From positions 4,157,001-4,221,000 of the forward strand of contig NZ_CP045644.1 in NCBI RefSeq assembly GCF_009498455.1: a stretch of DNA of 64,000 nucleotides. The letters run 5' to 3'. This DNA comes from Variovorax paradoxus. Its GTDB lineage: Bacteria > Pseudomonadota > Gammaproteobacteria > Burkholderiales > Burkholderiaceae_C. How positions within the stretch are numbered: the stretch's first letter is position 1; each line of letters begins with the position of its first letter. The notes under the pieces were generated by a model. It was not told where the DNA came from and ran no database searches. It saw only the letters and a program-made list of their open reading frames with translations. Below, one piece after another: positions 24,321 to 34,300 of the stretch. Both the position numbers and the translations under genes were made by a program.

Positions 24321-24426
24321 GTTTTTTTGAATTGGCAGAAACCAGTATTCATGCGGGGCACAGCCCATCTTTCGATCGGTTTCACACGACCATAGATAGT
24401 TCCGGCAACGGCCAGCGTTGTCCAAG

Positions 24427-24461
24427 AAGCCCTAAGTGAATCAATCACTTAGGGCTTTTTT
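24427..24461 (+). terminator. Strong rho-independent terminator
   Basis: A perfect 13-bp stem, AAGCCCTAAGTGA (24427-24439) with TCACTTAGGGCTT (24445-24457), has a 5-base loop and a T-run. It lies between an unassigned upstream segment and the integrase. It would insulate the integrase from upstream transcription, or it may mark the 3' end of the gene used as the integration site. Confidence 0.85.
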
Positions 24462-24580
24462 GTTTCCGCTTGCGTCCAGGGTTGTATGCTTAAAGCCAGC
24501 GGGTTTTGCTGGTATGAGCGCTGGTATCGGCCGATCGAGCTGATGGTATCTACCGTGCGGGCCCGTCATGAAGGCGCTCA

Positions 24581-25792
24581 ATGGCACTCTCCGACACCGC
24601 CGTTCGCAAGGCGAAGCCCGAGGCAAAACCCTACAACCTCGCCGACGCGGCTGGCCTCTATCTCCAGGTCACTCCCGCCGGCGGCAAGCTCTGGCGCTGG
24701 AACTACCGGCATGAGGGCAAGCAGAAGACCATGGCATTCGGCAGCTACCCCGACGTGCCACTCGCTGACGCACGAGAAGCACACCAGACGGCCCGCAAGC
24801 TGAAGGCGACAGGTGTTGACCCGATGGCGCAGCGAAAGACTGAGAAGGTGGCCAGTCGCATTGCCGCGGAGAACTCGTTCAAGTCGGTTGCCGAGCAGTG
24901 GCAGGCCCAGTGGAAGCCCACAAAGAGCGAGCGGCATGCGCTCAGCGTCTGGCGCCGGCTGGAGATCGACGTGTTCCCGGCCATCGGCAGCCGGCCTGTG
25001 TCTGAGGTCAAGCCGGCCGAACTGGTTGCGATGCTCAAGAAGATCGCCGAGCGCGGCGCGCTCGACATCGCAAAGCGCTGCCTCCAGATGTCCGGCCAGG
25101 TATTCCGCTACGCCGTGGCGCACGGGCTCGCGGAACGTAACCCCGTCGCTGACATCAAGCCCAGCGACGTGCTGCCGTCGCGAAAGACGAAGAACTTCGC
25201 GCGCGTGGGCGCCGACGAACTGCCCGACCTGCTGCGCAAGATCGAGGGCTACGGCGGAGCCGCCATCACACGCCTGGCCGTGAAGCTGCTGGCGTATACC
25301 TTCGTGCGCACCGGTGAGCTGATCGGCGCGAGCTGGGATGAGTTCGATCTCGACGGCGCCGTGTGGCGCATTCCGAAAGAGCGGATGAAGATGGAGACGC
25401 CCCACATCGTGCCGCTGTCGAAGCAAGCGGTGGAGGTGCTGCGCACCTTGCACCTCATCACTGGCCACGGCGTTCTGCTGTTCCCAGGTGAGCGCGATCA
25501 CGAGAAGCCGATGAGCAACAACACGATCCTGGGTGCGTTGAAGCGCATGGGCTACGCCGGGCAGATGACCGGGCACGGGTTCCGCGGCGTGGCGTCGACC
25601 GAGTTGCACGAGATGGGTTTCGAGGATGCGCACATCGAGGTGCAGCTCTCGCATCTGAAGCGTAATCGCGTTGCTGGCGCCTACGACCACTCGAAGTACC
25701 TCAAGCCGCGCGCCGCGATGATGCAGGCGTGGGCCGATCACCTCGACCAGCTTCGTCAAGGGGCAAAGATTCTGGCGTTCAAGGCCGCGTAG
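24581..25792 (+). CDS. int: Tyrosine recombinase, P4-type integrase
   Basis: A 403-residue phage/island integrase: N-terminal DUF4102-type arm-binding domain (ALSDTAVRKAKPEAKPYNLA), core-binding SAM-like domain (about 95-190) and catalytic domain. Active-site candidates are Arg in TFVRTGEL (about 245), H-x-x-R in GHGFRG (about 328), His in LSHLKRN (about 352) and the nucleophile Tyr in AGAYDHSKYL. The gene is complete. Such enzymes usually integrate at tRNA 3' ends; the target here is not evident. It implies that part of this accessory region entered as an integrative element. Confidence 0.93.
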   Translation: MALSDTAVRKAKPEAKPYNLADAAGLYLQVTPAGGKLWRWNYRHEGKQKTMAFGSYPDVPLADAREAHQTARKLKATGVDPMAQRKTEKVASRIAAENSFKSVAEQWQAQWKPTKSERHALSVWRRLEIDVFPAIGSRPVSEVKPAELVAMLKKIAERGALDIAKRCLQMSGQVFRYAVAHGLAERNPVADIKPSDVLPSRKTKNFARVGADELPDLLRKIEGYGGAAITRLAVKLLAYTFVRTGELIGASWDEFDLDGAVWRIPKERMKMETPHIVPLSKQAVEVLRTLHLITGHGVLLFPGERDHEKPMSNNTILGALKRMGYAGQMTGHGFRGVASTELHEMGFEDAHIEVQLSHLKRNRVAGAYDHSKYLKPRAAMMQAWADHLDQLRQGAKILAFKAA

Positions 25793-25850
25793 TTGGCGTC
25801 ATGGTGTGCCCGCAGACATAGAGGGATGCGGATCGCACTGCGCCGGAAGT

Positions 25851-25869
25851 GTGAACAAAACGTCACATG
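25851..25869 (+). promoter_or_regulatory. GTGAA-N5-CGTCACATG motif before the STN gene
   Basis: GTGAA (25851-25855), five bases, CGTCACATG (25861-25869). Nearly the same arrangement is found at 28275-28293 before the haemagglutinin gene. It lies about 117 bp before the STN gene start. It may be part of the promoter recognised by the adjacent ECF sigma factor. Confidence 0.45.
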
Positions 25870-25967
25870 TCGGTCATGCGCGGCGGCTAGTCTCGCCAGC
25901 ACGCTCACCGTGGCCGCGCGGCGGACGGCCGCTTCCCAAACTCTTCCTGTTGTTGATCCTCCGTCAC

Positions 25968-26702
25968 ATGACACGTACTCCCGCATCGGGCGGTGCCCTG
26001 ACACTGTCCTGGTGCCTTGTCATGGCGCTGGTGATGTGCGCCGCCCACGCGGCAGCAGCCGACGACATGGCGACCGACGCGGTGCCTTTGCATTTCGATC
26101 TGCCGGCGCAGCCGCTGGCGCGCTCCCTTGCCGTCTTCGGCCACCTCACAGGCCACTCGGTGCTCGTCACCAGCCGCCTCACCGATGGGCGCGAGGCGTC
26201 GCCTGTGCAAGGCGACTTCGCGCCGCATGAAGCACTGCAGCGCATGCTTGTCGGCACCGGGCTGGTGGCCCGCTACACCGGCGCCAGCGCGTTCACGCTC
26301 ATGCCGGTACAGGCGACAACCGCGGTTCAGGACGAACGCGCGCCGGCGGGCGCCCCCACGGCAGGCAGTGCCGGTGCCTTGCAGGCCTACGCGGCCGTCC
26401 TGCAGGGTGCAGTCACCCGTGTGCTGTGCGTTGCGCAACCCGACGCCTTCGGCCGCTACCGGCTCGCGATCCAGTTGTGGATCGACGCGGCGGGTGTCGT
26501 CACCGAGGTCCGCCTGCTCGAGGGCAGTGGCGTGCCGGCGCGCGACGCCGCGGTGCTCGCCAGCCTGCGCACGCTCGGCCTGGACACGCCGCTGCCGGCC
26601 GCGCTGACGCAGCCCGTCACCCTCCTGCTGACCCCGCGTCCCGACCCGGCGCGCGACTGCCGCCCGTACCTGCGTGCGCGCGCGGCCGGTGCCGTGGGCT
26701 GA
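25968..26702 (+). CDS. STN domain and TonB C-terminal-like domain protein
   Basis: A 244-residue exported protein: signal peptide about 1-30 (ALTLSWCLVMALVMCAAHAA), an STN domain (about 38-105, LHFDLPAQPLARSLAVFGHL; VQGDFAPHEALQRMLVGTGL), a linker, and a TonB_C-like domain (about 145-225, RYRLAIQLWIDAAGVVTEVR; LLEGSGVPARDAAVLASL). STN domains usually sit at the N-terminus of TonB receptors and signal to FecR; here there is no barrel. It lies 5 bp before an ECF sigma gene, so it is likely a free-standing signalling component of that FecR pathway. Confidence 0.82.
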   Translation: MTRTPASGGALTLSWCLVMALVMCAAHAAAADDMATDAVPLHFDLPAQPLARSLAVFGHLTGHSVLVTSRLTDGREASPVQGDFAPHEALQRMLVGTGLVARYTGASAFTLMPVQATTAVQDERAPAGAPTAGSAGALQAYAAVLQGAVTRVLCVAQPDAFGRYRLAIQLWIDAAGVVTEVRLLEGSGVPARDAAVLASLRTLGLDTPLPAALTQPVTLLLTPRPDPARDCRPYLRARAAGAVG

Positions 26703-26707
26703 GGCGC

Positions 26708-27268
26708 ATGTCCGAATCAATCAAGGCGTCGCTGCGCGCGTTGTTTCTCGCGCGCTATGCGCAGTTCCGCAAGCACCTGCACCACCGCCTCGGCTCGGAA
26801 GACCTCGCCAACGATGCGCTGCAGGAGGCTTACCTGCGCGTGGAGAGCTCGACCGTGCGCAGCGCCGTGCGCTATCCCTCGGCCTACCTGTTCCGCATTG
26901 CGCTGAACGTGGCGGAAGACCAGCGCAAGAGCAACGCGCGGCTGCTGAGCGTGGGTGAGATCGAAGCGCTGTACGACATGGCTGACGAGGCCGCCGACCC
27001 CGCGCGCGGCGCCGAGGCGCGCAACGAACTCGAGGCGCTCGAGCGCGCGCTGGCTGAGCTGCCGCGCCGCCGCCGCGCCATCGTGCTGGCCGCGCGAATC
27101 GACGAGATGCCGCACAAGGACATCGCGGCGCGTTACGGCGTGTCGGCGCGCACCGTCGAAAAAGAACTGCGCGCCGGTCTCGAGCATTGCTGCGAGCGGC
27201 TCGGCAGGGATTTCATCCAGCGCTTCGGTCCCGGCGCCGGAAAACAGTCTTCCCATGATGACCGCTGA
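26708..27268 (+). CDS. ECF (FecI-like) sigma factor
   Basis: A 186-residue extracytoplasmic-function sigma factor with region 2 (about 10-75, FRKHLHHRLGSEDLANDALQ) and region 4 helix-turn-helix (about 115-165, MPHKDIAARYGVSARTVEKE). It is second in the STN-sigma-FecR operon and overlaps the FecR start by 14 bp. Predicted targets are its own operon and the downstream haemagglutinin gene, based on position and a shared upstream motif. Confidence 0.9.
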   Translation: MSESIKASLRALFLARYAQFRKHLHHRLGSEDLANDALQEAYLRVESSTVRSAVRYPSAYLFRIALNVAEDQRKSNARLLSVGEIEALYDMADEAADPARGAEARNELEALERALAELPRRRRAIVLAARIDEMPHKDIAARYGVSARTVEKELRAGLEHCCERLGRDFIQRFGPGAGKQSSHDDR

Positions 27269-28253
27269 AGAACCCGAAGCGACCGAGGCCATGAAGACCC
27301 TGCAACGCGAAGCGCAAGCCTGGGTGGTGCGGCTCGGCTCGCAACAGGCGACGGAGGCCGACGGTCAGGCCTTCCGGCGCTGGTGCGCGCGCAGCCGCGA
27401 CCATGCGCAGGCCTTCGTGCAGGCGCGCGAGGTGTGGCAGGCCATGGCGCCGGCCGCGCAGCGCGTGCGCCAGCAGGAGGGGCGCGAGGCGGCCCGCCGC
27501 CTTCCGGTGCCCGGCCGCCGCGCCTTCCTGGGCGGTGCGGTCGCGGCATCGGTCGCCTACCTCACTGTGTCGCCGCCGCTGGCGCTGTGGCCCTCGCTCG
27601 CCGAGTGGGGCGACGACTACCGCACTGTCACCGGTGAACAGCGCGAGGTCGCCATGGGCGACGGCGTGGTGCTGCAGATGAACACGCAAACGCGTATCAA
27701 CCTGCGGCGCGGCGCGGCGCCAGAGCCCGCAGGCGAGGCCATCGAGCTGGTGTCCGGCGAGGCCGAGGTGCTGGCCGGCGGTTCGACCTCGGCGCGCATC
27801 ACGGTCGCGGCGGGCGCAGGCACGGTGTCGGCGACGCGCGCGCGCTTCAACATCCGCCATTTCGACGGCGAGGTCTGCGTGACCTGCCTTGCGGGACAGG
27901 TCGACGTGGCGCAAGGCACGCAGCAGGTGCGGCTCGACGAGGGCCGGCAGCTGCGCTACGGCGCTGCCGGGCTCGGCGTTGCCACGGCCGTGGACACCGC
28001 CGCTGTCATCGCATGGCGCCGCCGCCAGCTCGTGTTCGACCAGGTGCCGCTGTCACAGGTGGTGGCTGAGGTCAACCGCTACCGCCATGGCCGGCTCATC
28101 CTCACGAGCGAGGCGCTGGGCCGCAGCCGCGTGCAGGCCAGCTTTTCCATCGACCGGCTGGACGACGTGGCCCTCCTCGTGCGCGATGTGTATGGCGCCG
28201 AACTCACGCAGTTGCCCGGCGGCATCGTGCTGCTGGGCGCCGCGAACGCCTGA
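27255..28253 (+). CDS. FecR-family sigma regulator
   Basis: A 332-residue anti-sigma/signal transducer: cytoplasmic DUF4880-type N-domain (about 12-60, EAQAWVVRLGSQQATEADGQ), a single membrane segment after RRAFLGGAVAASVAYLTV (about 88-110), and a periplasmic FecR domain (about 125-225) followed by an STN-like tail (FDQVPLSQVVAEVNRYRHGR). Two adjacent ATGs (27255, 27258) are possible. It would relay a signal from the exported STN protein to the ECF sigma factor. Confidence 0.9.
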   Translation: MMTAEEPEATEAMKTLQREAQAWVVRLGSQQATEADGQAFRRWCARSRDHAQAFVQAREVWQAMAPAAQRVRQQEGREAARRLPVPGRRAFLGGAVAASVAYLTVSPPLALWPSLAEWGDDYRTVTGEQREVAMGDGVVLQMNTQTRINLRRGAAPEPAGEAIELVSGEAEVLAGGSTSARITVAAGAGTVSATRARFNIRHFDGEVCVTCLAGQVDVAQGTQQVRLDEGRQLRYGAAGLGVATAVDTAAVIAWRRRQLVFDQVPLSQVVAEVNRYRHGRLILTSEALGRSRVQASFSIDRLDDVALLVRDVYGAELTQLPGGIVLLGAANA

Positions 28254-28274
28254 GGCGTGCCGAACCGCGCGTTC

Positions 28275-28293
28275 GTGAAGATTTCGTGACATG
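28275..28293 (+). promoter_or_regulatory. GTGAA-N5-CGTGACATG motif before the haemagglutinin gene
   Basis: GTGAA (28275-28279), five bases, CGTGACATG (28285-28293); 13 of 14 specified positions match the copy at 25851. It is about 122 bp before the preferred haemagglutinin start, almost the same offset as in front of the STN gene. Confidence 0.45.
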
Positions 28294-28396
28294 GTGCAGT
28301 CGCACCCGACCTTCGCTGTCATAGCTCGGTAGTCCACGAGCCGTTTCGGTTCGTGGCCCCAATCGAGCAACGAAACACGAACTCATGGAAGTCCGC

Positions 28397-31300
28397 ATGC
28401 AACGCAGCAGCAGCCGCACGGTGTCCCGGCGTAGTCAGCCGAACGCGTCCTCTTCCTCGTCCACGGCAGTCGTGCAGGCACGGCTCACGCCACTGGTGCG
28501 CGCCATCGCGCTGCTGCTAGCCGGCGGTGCAGCGTTCGACGGCGTGCAGGCGCAGCAGGCTTTCAGCGGCGCCTGGATGGCGCAGAAGAACATGGCGCAG
28601 AGCACCGCGCTGGCCACCGGCCGCCTGCCCAACGGCATGCCCGCCGCGATGCTCGCGGGACCGCAGGCACAGCAGCAACGCGCGAACGAACAGCTGCAGC
28701 AGTCCATCGGCAATTTGAATTTGGCGGCGCGTGCCATCGCGGCGCAACAATCGGCCCAGGCCGCAGCGCGCGCGGCTGCACAGAACGATCCGTCGGTGCC
28801 CGACGGCCTTGCCGAAGGCGGCCTGAAGGTCGACACGAATGCGCTCACCGCCGGCTGGCACAACGCGCGCCCGCTCACGGCCGATTCGCAGCGGCAGGCC
28901 GCGGGCCGCACGGTGGTCATGGTCGAGCAGACGGCAGACAAGGCGATCCTCAACTGGGAGACCTTCAACGTCGGCAGGAACACCACGGTGAAGTTCGACC
29001 AGAAGGTCAACTGGGCGGTGCTCAACCGGGTGAACGATCCGAAGGCTCGGCCAAGCCAGATACAAGGCCAGATCAAGGCCGATGGCACGGTGATGGTGGT
29101 CAACCGGAACGGCATCATCTTCAGCGGCAGCAGCCAGATCGACACGCGCAACTTGGCGGCATCGGCGTTGAACATCAGCGACGCACAGTTTGGCAAGGGG
29201 CTGTTCAGCGAGGCGCAGGGGTCGGCCCATATTCCCACCTTCGCCAACGACCTCGCCATCGGTGCCAGCAGCTTCGCTCACGGCGCGGCGACTGCCGGCG
29301 TCACCGTCGAAACCGGCGCGCGCATCGCCACGCGCGCGCCGCAGTCGGTGACGGAGGGCGGCGGATATGTGCTGCTGCTGGGCCGCGAAGTGCGCAATGC
29401 CGGCGAGATTGCCACGCCCTCCGGCCAGACCGTGCTCGGCGCTGGCGATGCCTTCGTGATCCGCAAGGGCCTGGCCACCGATTCGAATCAGGCCTCCACC
29501 ACGCGCGGCAACGTCGTGAGCTCGTTGCGCAACAGCGGCAGCGGGGCCGGAGATGTCCTCAACAGCGGCTTGGTGCAGGCGACGACCGGCGACATCACCC
29601 TGGTCGGGAAGAACCTGCGCCAGGAAGGCGCGCTGGTCGCCACCACCTCGGTACACACGCGTGGCACGGTCCACCTGCTGGCGGACCGGGCCGATGCCGC
29701 GAGCCAGGTGACGATGGGCGAGGGCAGCCTGACGGCGGTGGTGCTCGATGCGTCCGCGACCACCGCGCTCGACGTGCAGCGCGAGACGCTGGTCCAGGCT
29801 TCCGAGAGACCCGGAGACGGCGTGTCTCACCGGCGCGACCAGTCGCTGGTCCGGATCGACAGCGGGAGCAGCGTCGACTTCAACGCCGGCTCGTTGACGC
29901 TTGCCACGGGCGGCCAGGTGCTGGTGGATGCCCCCCGCCGCAGCACCGTGCACGCGGGCGCCGCCATCGACGTTGCGGGCGCGGTCGGCGTCGTCGTCGC
30001 GATGGAGGCCAACAACGTGCAGGTCAATGTGCAGGGCAACGAGCAGCGCGATGCGCCCGGCAACCGCGACTCGAAGCGGCTGAACAACAGCAACCTCTGG
30101 CTAGACCGGCGCGACCTGGTCCGAGTGGCCGCCGGCACGAACGGCTACGAGACCGACCGCTGGTACACGGCGGGCGGCCTGCTCGAGGTGGGCGGCTACC
30201 TCGGCGTGACCGGACACGGCATCGCCGAATGGTCGGCGCTGGGGGGCACCGTGCAGTTCGGCGGCAGCGAGCTCGTCACACGGCCGGGCTCGTCCATCAA
30301 TGTGTCCGGCGGAACGCTCGACGTGCAGACCGGTTATATCCACCAGTCGTGGCTCGTGGGAACCGACGGCCGGCTCTACAACGCCTCGCGTGCACCGGGC
30401 GACCTGCTCTACAGCGGCGTCTACAAGGGCTTCCGGACCGAGCATGTGCGCTGGGGCAACGCAGCTGAAGAATCGTTCTACAGCCCACTGATCGGGCCGA
30501 TGCGGCGGCTGGAGAACGGCTACACCGTCGGCCGCGACGCGGGCAGGCTCGTGGTCGCCACGCAGGCGGCGGTGCTCGAGGGCGACGTCGAAGGCACGAC
30601 CTTCCAGGGCGAGCGCCAGACGCGCGGCCGCGATGCGGACATGGACGGCTACCAGCAGGCGCAGACGGCGGTCGCCCGCGGCGCGCGGCTTGTGCTCGGC
30701 AGCCTCACGCCGATCTACGACAAGCAGACAGGCCGCCTGCGCGACAGCCCCGCTGCGATCGTGAACGAGGTCCTGATCGGCGACATGCCCGACGGCGCCA
30801 TGCCCGACAGTGGGCGCATCGTGCTCGACGCCGGCTGGCTCAACGGGCTCGGGCTGGGTGCATTGGAGGTTTATGCGCGCGGTGCCGTGATGGTGCAAAA
30901 GGGCGTCGAGGTGGCCACGGGCGGCGACATCGCTCTGCATGCGACGCAGGTCCGCGTCGATGCCGATCTCACCGCACGCAGCGGCTCCATCGCCCTGGGC
31001 AACCTGTTCGTCCGCCGCTCCGAAGCGGCCGGCGGCGCGTGGCTCGAAGAGCCCGTCAGCCTCACGGTGCCGACCGGGCGAGCCCTGGAGACGGTGGTGG
31101 CTGACGGCGTGAGGCTGGACGTGCGGGGCGTGTGGAGCAACCTGCAGCAGGACCCCGCCGGCTCCGGCGGGCTGCCCTTCATCGACGGCGGCAAGGTGGC
31201 GATCCGCGGCAGCGGCAACGTGGCCATCGGAAAGGACAGCCTGATCGATGTGTCTTCCGGCGCGGCCTTGATGGCGGACGGCTCGCTGCGGGGCGGCCGC

Positions 31301-34300
31301 GGCGGGGACGTCGACCTGGCCGCCGGGCAACACAGCGGCACCGGCGTGCTTTCGCTGGACGGTGCGTTGCGCGGACATGGCGTCGAGGGTGGCGGTCAGC
31401 TCCATATCGCCCATGGCACGCTGGTCAGCATCGGCGGCAGGCTGCCGCAGGCCGTCGAGCAGTTGCAGGCCGGCCAGGCCACCACGCTGCCGCTGCGGCT
31501 GGCCAACGACTACGTCGTCGGCGCGGGCCAGGTCATCCCGATGAACTTCTCGGTCACGGTGTCGCGCCTGTTGCCGGGCCAGCCCTTGCTGACCGGCACG
31601 CAGCCCCTGGTCCAGTCCGGCAACCCCGTGACCCTGCAGGCGCCGTGGCTGGTGCCGGTGACCGTGGTCACTGCGGGCGGCCAGCAGGTCCACGCCGGCG
31701 CGACCCTTCCCGCCGGCACGGTGCTGACCACCATCGGCAGGCTCGATGCGGGCTACGTGCTGCCGGCCAGCGTCTTCCCCGACGGCCTCCCGATCACGCC
31801 CTCCACGCGCAGCTACCAGGCTGGCAGCATCGCGGCCGCGCCGGTGGTCGTGCCGGCGGGCATGCGCATTCCGGTCGGCACCTTCTGGCCCGAAGCGGTG
31901 GCGGTGCAGCCTTCGCTGGCGCTGGGCACTGGCCTGTTCCAGAGTGGCTTCCGCCACTACGCGGTCGAGGGCCAGGACGGACTGGTTGTCGTCGACGGCG
32001 CGCAGCTCTCGGTCGCCATGCCGGTGCTGCGCGCGGACCCTGCGCTGGCGCGCGGGCTTGCCAGCGGCGAAGACCCGTCGCTCGCGCTGCAGGCGTGGTT
32101 GCCGCCGCTGCTGCAGAACGATCCGGCAAAGGCGCGGATGCGCCTGCGCGAAGGCGCCAGCCTCTCGCTGGTGGCGGGCTCGCGGCTGTCCGAGGGCGAC
32201 GCGCACGTCGGCGCGGGCGCGCGCATCACCGTTGATCCGGGCGAGGCCATCACGCTGACCGGCAATGCGCAGATCACCATCGAGGGCGAACTGCGGGCGC
32301 ACGGCGGACGCATCTCCGTATTGCCGGGCACCTTCGGCACGGGCTCGTCGCAGGGCGCCCCCAGCGCGCGCTCGCTCTGGATCGGCGAGCAGGCGGTGCT
32401 CGACGTTTCCGGCCAGGCATACGTCGGTGTGGACGCGAAGGGTCGGCGCCATGGGCAGGTGCTCGATGGCGGCGTCATCGAAATCGGCGGCAGGCACGAC
32501 CTGGCGGCGCAGATCTTCGATGCGATCGACAGCTTTGTCGTGGTGCGCAAGGGCGCGCGGCTGGATGCCTCCGGTGCGTCCGCCACGCTCGACCTGCCGG
32601 GCCTGGGCGAGGTCTTCCTGCCCAGCGACGGCGGCGCGATCTCGCTGAGTTCGGGCAACGGACTCTACATCGACGGCGCGCTGCGCGCCGCAGCGGGCGG
32701 GGCAGGCGCATCCGGCGGCAGCCTGGCGCTCAACTTGGAGACGCCGGTCTATCTCGGCGTCGAACGCAACAGCCTTCTGGGCGATGCCGTCAGCGACGAG
32801 GTGCGCGTGCCGCGCGAGCTGGTGCTGGGGCAGACCCATGCGGGCAGCGGCCTGCGCGCCGACCTGAAAGCGGGTGCTGCCGATGCGGGCCTGGCCTACG
32901 GCAAGGCGCGCTACGGCGTGGATGCGGTGCATGCCGGCGGCTTCGACACGCTGTCGCTGTTCGCCAACGGACTGCTTGGCTTCGATGGCAACGTCGAGCT
33001 GCAGATGGGCAACGCGCTGTACCTCACCGCGAGTGCGCTCGGGCTGAGCCAGTCGGCGCCCCGCGACAGCCGGGTGCACCTGTCGGCACCGTACCTGCGG
33101 CTGGCTGGCAGCACGGCCCGCCAAGGGGACGGCACCCTGATGCCCAATCCGGTGTTCGGCTCAAGGAACGTCAGCGCGGGCAGCGGCACGCTGGGGGTGC
33201 CGCTGGTCGCCGAGGGCGCGGGGCTGCTGCTCGAGGGCGGCCTGATCGATGTGGTGGGCGAGTTCGGCATGGGTGCGCGCGGCGAGATCGTGCACAACAG
33301 CGGCACGCCCCTGAAGGTCGAGCGCGATGCCTTCGGCGACGTGCAACTGCGCAGCCGCGGCGACCTGCGCCTGCGCGGCGCGGCCCTGTTCTCGCCGGGC
33401 GACATGGTGTTGGCGGCGCGCCAGATCCACGGCAGCGGCACGGTGGTGGTGGGCCAGCGAACCGCCTTCGACACCTGGGGCAACGCCAGCATCGCGCTCG
33501 ACCCGGCACGCAGCCTGGACATCGAACGCGTCGGCGAGGTGCTGCCGCCGATGCCGTACAGCGTGTTCGGCGAGATGGCTTTCTTCGCCGCCACAGTCAA
33601 CCAGGGCGGCGTGCTGCGCGCGCCCCTGGGCAGCATCACGCTGGGGCGGGCCGACGGCAGCGGCTACACCGGGCAGGTCAACCTGCTGCCGGGCAGTGTC
33701 ACGTCGGTCAGTGCCAATGGCCTGACCATGCCCTACGGCGGCACAGTCGACGGGCTGAGCTACTACTACGACGGCGCGGATGTGGACTACCGCGGCGTCG
33801 GCCTCGAGCCGAAGGTCCTGTTCAACGCGCACGCCGTCGATGTGCGCGGCGGCGCGGTGATCGACCTGTCCGGCGGCGGCGAGCTGACCGGCGCGGCCTT
33901 CCTGAGCGGGCGCGGCGGCTCCACCGATGCACGCCTGCATCCGCTGATGCAGCGGTCGGGCGACGGCCGCGGCTTCGTGCTGCCGGGCCTGGCCACCAAC
34001 CCGGTGTACGCCATCGTGCCCGGCGCGCAGGCGGGGCAGGCGCCCGTCGCCCCCGAGAAGGGCGCGGGCGATCCGGCGATCGGCCGGCAGATCACCATCG
34101 GCGCGGGTGTACCGGGCCTGCCCGCAGGCACCTACACGCTGCTGCCCTCGACCTATGCGCTGTTGCCGGGCGCCTTCCGCGTCGAGCTCAACGGCTTGGC
34201 CGCGAGTGTCAGCGCCTTCGGCACCGGCAGTGCAATGCGCAACGGCTCATGGAGCACGTCGGCGCGCCTGGGCATGGCCCAGTCGGGCGTGCAGGACGTG

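Noticed and set aside
24230..24480. tRNA gene as integrase target
   Set aside because: No cloverleaf, anticodon arm or CCA end could be assembled from the sequence on either strand.
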